A stretch of DNA of 49,634 nucleotides from an uncultured Fidelibacterota bacterium (lineage in GTDB: Bacteria; Fidelibacterota; Marinisomatia; Marinisomatales; UBA1611): positions 1 to 49,634 of the forward strand of contig CACLYL010000004.1 in assembly GCA_902611135.1 (NCBI GenBank), written 5' to 3'. The notes beneath the pieces are model-generated. The model was not told where the DNA came from. It did not search any database and worked only from the letters and a program-made list of their open reading frames with translations. Below are positions 46,003 to 49,634 of this stretch, in pieces. Positions within the stretch are counted from its first letter, which is position 1, and each line of letters starts with the position of its first letter. Position numbers and translations under genes: made by a program.

Positions 46003-47106
46003 ATGTTTATTTCAAAGTACTTTGTAATAGCAGTTATTGTATTAGGTAATATTTTTGGTCAAAATGCGGACACAACAAAATCAAGTAATGGAAATCGAGA
46101 AATGTATACTAGTATTGATTTCAGTTACTCGAAAGATGAAGGAAATACAAACTATAGATCCGTTTATTATGGTTTTGACTTTTCGATTTTAGGGGATGTT
46201 GGCCCTTTAAAAGATACTGAATTTTCTATAAACTTTTACAAAACGGATGATGTGTTTGATGGAGAATTATTTGCCAATGACCAATATTTAACCTCTAAAT
46301 TTGACCTATGGGCAAATCAGAGATTGTCACCATTTTTATTTTTTCAAGCTTCGTATGATAGCTTAATTGGTTTAAATCAAAGAATAAACTTTGGTTTAGG
46401 AGCAAAAGCTGAAATTTTTGGTCCTCTTTCATTAAGTTATGCGCTCTTGTGGGAATCTGAAAATTACAAAGAGTTTGATGTTACATTATATGACTCATTG
46501 AATTATGAATGGTATGATTATACTGATTCAGTCTTTGTTGGTTTATACGATTACGACTCTACATTAATTGACCCAAATGATTTTGACGGTGACTATTATT
46601 ATTACTATTATTACGGTAACTGGGATGTTTTATGGCCATCAATAAATGCAGACGGGGATAGCATACTTCAATTTTTTAGGTATGATTCGACCTTAGCAGA
46701 TGGATACTTTTATTACACAGATTCTGTCAGAAATGAAAGTGAGGATTTTTACTACTATTCTGATTCGACAACTGAATCTACTGGGGGAGAAGAACAATTT
46801 TATAGGCATTCAATAAGGCCAAAATTTAAAGTTAAGCTGTTTGATGAGAGTTTAGTATTTGACTATCGCTTATTTTACAAGCCTAGAGTAGACGATTGGG
46901 AGGATTATTTGCTAGAACATTCACTACAAATATCAATCGCCACTTTCTATGACGCGTTAACTTTAAATTTTAATTATTCAGATAAATATAATGCTCGCTA
47001 TGATTTAGAAGCAAACGATGGAATACGAATTATTAATCCTGAAACAGGTGTTTTATTCAAGGAAAGAGATTCAAGTATCAATATTGGGTTTTCATTTATG
47101 TTCTAA
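46003..47106 (+). CDS. Outer-membrane beta-barrel protein with Tyr/Asp-rich insert
   Basis: 367 residues from ATG 46003 (ribosome site GAGG nine bases before; an upstream frame start at 45931 lies in a terminator). Signal peptide ends GNIFGQ. Barrel-like strands: MYTSIDFSYSKDEGN, SVYYGFDFSILGDVGPLKDT, LSLSYALLWESEN-type GPLSLSYALLWES, and the terminal aromatic GFSFMF. Residues about 160-265 form an extended insert of Tyr and Asp (YDYDSTLIDPNDFDGD followed by seven consecutive Tyr, then GNWD, YFYYTDSV and EDFYYYSDS), probably a surface loop. No homologue recognised. Followed by a perfect terminator hairpin. Confidence 0.65.
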   Translation: MFISKYFVIAVIVLGNIFGQNADTTKSSNGNREMYTSIDFSYSKDEGNTNYRSVYYGFDFSILGDVGPLKDTEFSINFYKTDDVFDGELFANDQYLTSKFDLWANQRLSPFLFFQASYDSLIGLNQRINFGLGAKAEIFGPLSLSYALLWESENYKEFDVTLYDSLNYEWYDYTDSVFVGLYDYDSTLIDPNDFDGDYYYYYYYGNWDVLWPSINADGDSILQFFRYDSTLADGYFYYTDSVRNESEDFYYYSDSTTESTGGEEQFYRHSIRPKFKVKLFDESLVFDYRLFYKPRVDDWEDYLLEHSLQISIATFYDALTLNFNYSDKYNARYDLEANDGIRIINPETGVLFKERDSSINIGFSFMF

Positions 47107-47133
47107 CTTTTTTAAATCTACTCTTTAATTATT

Positions 47134-47165
47134 AGGGACATGAAAGTAATTTCATGTCCCTTTTA
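47134..47165 (+). terminator. Rho-independent terminator, 3' of the Tyr-rich barrel gene
   Basis: Perfect 12-base stem AGGGACATGAAA (47134-47145) with TTTCATGTCCCT (47150-47161), loop GTAA, followed by TTT. It lies after the barrel stop (47106) and just before the leuS start at 47167, so leuS would need a promoter overlapping or read-through; I see none that is convincing in these bases. Confidence 0.8.
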
Positions 47166-47166
47166 T

Positions 47167-49566
47167 ATGAAATATAATCACCTAAAAATAGAACAAAAAT
47201 GGCAACTTATTTGGGAGCAGCAAAATAGTTTCTCAAGTGAGATTGATCCTTCTAAAAAGAAGGTATACGTTTTGGACATGTTTCCATATCCATCTGGAAG
47301 CGGTCTTCATGTTGGACATCCCCTTGGTTATACTGCCACAGATATATATAGCAGATTTAAAAGACTGAAAGGGTACAATGTTTTGCATCCAATGGGATGG
47401 GATGCATTTGGATTGCCTGCAGAACAGTATGCCATTAAAACAGGCACGCATCCAAAAAAGACCACTAGAAAAAACATCGAAAATTTTAAAAGACAAATTA
47501 AAAGCTTAGGTTTCTCCTATGACTGGAAAAGGGAGATAAATACAACCGATGAGAAGTATTACAAGTGGACCCAGTGGATATTTTTACAACTTTATTACAA
47601 GGGACTTGCTTATGAAGCAGAAGTTCCCGTTAATTGGTGTCCCGAGCTAAAAGCAGTATTAGCAAACGAAGAGGTAATAGATGGAAAATCAGATATAGGA
47701 GGCCATCCTGTTATTCGCAAACCCATGAGACAATGGATGTTTAAAATTACTGAATATGCTGAATCATTGCTCGAGGGTTTAAATGATTTAGATTGGCCAG
47801 AGAGCGTTAAAGATCTTCAAAGAAATTGGATTGGAAAATCAAAAGGGTGCAAGGTTGTATTCAAAATTGCATCAAATGAATATAATATTACAGTGTTTAC
47901 CACAAGACCTGATACACTTTTTGGTGCTACTTATTTGGTTCTTGCACCCGAACATCCATTAGTAAATCAATTAACAACAGTTGAAAACAAATCAGCGATT
48001 GATGAATATGTAATAGAATCACAAAAAAAGTCGGATTTTGATAGGGGAGAGGTAAATAAAAATAAAACAGGTGTATTTACTGGCTCATATGCAATAAACC
48101 CTGTCGATAATAACAAGATTCCAATATGGATAGCCGATTATGTTTTAATGAGTTATGGAACTGGCTCAATTATGGCTGTTCCAGCTCATGATGATAGGGA
48201 TTACGAATTTGCCAGCAGATTTAATCTTCCCATCAAAGAAGTAATAAGCGGAGGTAATATTAAATATGAAGCATTTACTTCAAAGGAGGCTACTATTATT
48301 AATTCATCAAATGATAGAGGTTTAAACTTGAATGAATTACCTGTTGAAAAGGGTATTATTATCATAACAAAGTGGTTAGAAGACACATCGAATGGGGAAG
48401 GCACGATTGAATATAAACTTAAGGATTGGTTATTCTCTAGACAAAGGTATTGGGGTGAACCTATTCCCATTATTCATGGCAAAGATAAAGTAATCCCATT
48501 GGACTTTTCTGAACTTCCACTAAAACTTCCTGAAGTTGATAAGTATGAACCTTCGACTTCGGGTGAATCTCCATTAGCAAATATTCCAGAGTGGTTAAAT
48601 ACCGAAAAAGGCAGAAGAGAGACCAATACGATGCCGCAATGGGCAGGATCTTGTTGGTATTATTTAAGATTTATTGACCCAGATAATGATGAAGTTCCAT
48701 GGGACAAAAATAAAGAAAAATATTGGATGCCAGTTGATTTATATGTAGGTGGTGTAGAACACGCTGTTCTTCACCTATTATATTCAAGATTTTGGCACCA
48801 TGTTTTATTTGATTTAGGATTAGTATCAACAAAAGAACCATTCAAAAAGTTATTTAATCAAGGAATGATCCAAGGAGAAGACGGACAAAAGATGAGTAAA
48901 TCAAGAGGGAATGTTATTAATCCTGATGAAGTTGTCAAAGAATTTGGTGCCGATAGTTTTCGTTTGTATGAAATGTTTATGGGACCCCTTGATAAATCAA
49001 AACCATGGAATACAAAGGGTTTACAAGGATGTCATAGGTTTTTAAACAAGGTATGGAATTTGTATAAAAGCAAGGATAAATCTATAAAACAGAATTGCGT
49101 TGATGATAAAACAAGAACCCTTTTTCATATAACTATTAAAAAGGTTACGGAAGATTTAAATAATTTGCGTTTTAACACTGCAGTTTCACAACTAATGATT
49201 TTTACGAATCACCTATCATCCTTAAAAGTACTGGATAAAGAAATTCTAGAGCGTTTTTTAATCATATTAAATCCATTTGCTCCACATATTACAGAAGAAT
49301 TGAATCAAAATTTTGATAATGAACCAATTACTACCATGAATTGGCCAGCTTTTAATGAAGAGTATATTGTTCAAGAAAAAGTCACTATTGCGGTACAATT
49401 TAATGGTAAAACTAGAGGGAAGCTTGAATTGGCACCTGGTTTTAGTCAAGAAAAGACTATGGAATATTTAAAAAAGTCTGCCTTTGGAAAAAAGTATTTA
49501 TCTGCTGGGGAAATTGTTAAGATAATACATATACCTAATAAAATTCTAAATATTGTAATTAAATAG
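47167..49566 (+). CDS. leuS: Leucyl-tRNA synthetase
   Basis: 799 residues from ATG 47167; the longer frame starting at 47140 would begin inside the terminator hairpin. Class I motifs: HIGH-type [17 protein letters not shown] (residues about 40-56) and KMSKS in [16 protein letters not shown] (about 575). [19 protein letters not shown]-type [20 protein letters not shown], the CP1 editing domain ([40 protein letters not shown]) and [15 protein letters not shown] are all present. Charges leucine tRNA in the cytoplasm and edits mischarged ones. Slightly shorter than E. coli LeuS, with a compact C-terminal anticodon-binding and extension region. Confidence 0.96.
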   Translation: MKYNHLKIEQKWQLIWEQQNSFSSEIDPSKKKVYVLDMFPYPSGSGLHVGHPLGYTATDIYSRFKRLKGYNVLHPMGWDAFGLPAEQYAIKTGTHPKKTTRKNIENFKRQIKSLGFSYDWKREINTTDEKYYKWTQWIFLQLYYKGLAYEAEVPVNWCPELKAVLANEEVIDGKSDIGGHPVIRKPMRQWMFKITEYAESLLEGLNDLDWPESVKDLQRNWIGKSKGCKVVFKIASNEYNITVFTTRPDTLFGATYLVLAPEHPLVNQLTTVENKSAIDEYVIESQKKSDFDRGEVNKNKTGVFTGSYAINPVDNNKIPIWIADYVLMSYGTGSIMAVPAHDDRDYEFASRFNLPIKEVISGGNIKYEAFTSKEATIINSSNDRGLNLNELPVEKGIIIITKWLEDTSNGEGTIEYKLKDWLFSRQRYWGEPIPIIHGKDKVIPLDFSELPLKLPEVDKYEPSTSGESPLANIPEWLNTEKGRRETNTMPQWAGSCWYYLRFIDPDNDEVPWDKNKEKYWMPVDLYVGGVEHAVLHLLYSRFWHHVLFDLGLVSTKEPFKKLFNQGMIQGEDGQKMSKSRGNVINPDEVVKEFGADSFRLYEMFMGPLDKSKPWNTKGLQGCHRFLNKVWNLYKSKDKSIKQNCVDDKTRTLFHITIKKVTEDLNNLRFNTAVSQLMIFTNHLSSLKVLDKEILERFLIILNPFAPHITEELNQNFDNEPITTMNWPAFNEEYIVQEKVTIAVQFNGKTRGKLELAPGFSQEKTMEYLKKSAFGKKYLSAGEIVKIIHIPNKILNIVIK

Positions 49567-49606
49567 TTTTAAATAAAAGATAAAGTAAGAAGTGTAGGAG
49601 CATATT

Positions 49607-49634
49607 ATGAAAAACCCATTACTAAGTTTCTCGA
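49607..49634 (+). CDS. Start of a partial gene at the right edge
   Basis: ATG at 49607, 8 bases after TAGGAG (49594-49599), and only nine full codons (MKNPLLSFS) before the window ends. The ribosome site makes a real start likely; the leading residues are consistent with many cytoplasmic proteins, so nothing can be said of function. It follows leuS by 40 bases and could be co-transcribed. Confidence 0.45.

Noticed and set aside
47140-47166. Longer start for leuS
   Set aside because: The ATG lies in the hairpin stem of the terminator; 47167 gives the standard [12 protein letters not shown] opening.

Overview
The window is a dense, AT-rich bacterial segment with no rRNA, tRNA, CRISPR array or insertion sequence that I could see. 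Several features point to an uncultivated marine Gram-negative relative of the Bacteroidota/FCB group, most likely Candidatus Marinimicrobia (SAR406). These are C-terminal sorting domains of the YPNPFN type on secreted proteins, many lipoproteins and outer-membrane beta-barrels, GldA/GldF/GldG-type ABC genes, and frequent TTG starts. The taxonomic call is inference, not a search result.

Layout. 1-1350: two broken genes meet head to head: a 5'-truncated Omp28-like gene on the minus strand and a 5'-truncated MORN/YwqK-repeat gene on the plus strand. A lipoprotein start runs off the left edge. 1419-6158: three secreted proteins whose modules resemble the three parts of FlgT (LPP20-like, TolB-like, C-terminal SH3-like plus barrel), ended by a hairpin terminator. 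6298-10651: lipoprotein alpha/beta hydrolase, secreted BNR/sialidase-like propeller, DUF218 protein and a second YwqK-repeat protein. 10648-13072 (mostly minus): small membrane protein, a decayed secreted pyroglutamyl-peptidase-like gene with a dockerin-like tail, and a MOSC protein. 13120-17121: beta-barrel, hypothetical proteins, GNAT, VC0807-family membrane protein, DNA polymerase IV. 17154-24205: LamG-dockerin protein, PNGase F-like protein with a cohesin-like region, a small secreted protein, a 33-residue membrane ORF with a good promoter, and a GH2 beta-galactosidase. 24246-27764: cupin/JmjC-like, repeat protein, secreted HMA protein, then a minus cluster (TerB-like, BolA, Cys-rich, PEGA).

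27821-33302: TPR lipoprotein, PyrD-like, TrmL, RlpA, diacylglycerol-kinase-like and CdsA, most of them overlapping. 33323-40000: a seven-gene block with a MutL-type ASKHA ATPase, a barrel-sandwich/KOW protein and five membrane or membrane-associated proteins. I know of no assigned function for it, and it is the best candidate for an undescribed system. 40020-41587: lipoprotein, sirtuin and a GroES-like protein whose start sits right behind a terminator-like hairpin. 41692-45408 (minus): ABC ATPase, permease, GldG-like and DUF4340 proteins. 45657-49634: small Lys-rich secreted protein, Tyr/Asp-rich outer-membrane protein, leucyl-tRNA synthetase, and the start of one more gene.

Putative joint roles. 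The PNGase F-like, sialidase-like and beta-galactosidase genes could together dismantle N-linked glycans. The trmL-rlpA-lipid kinase-cdsA run ties envelope and phospholipid genes to the MutL-type block.
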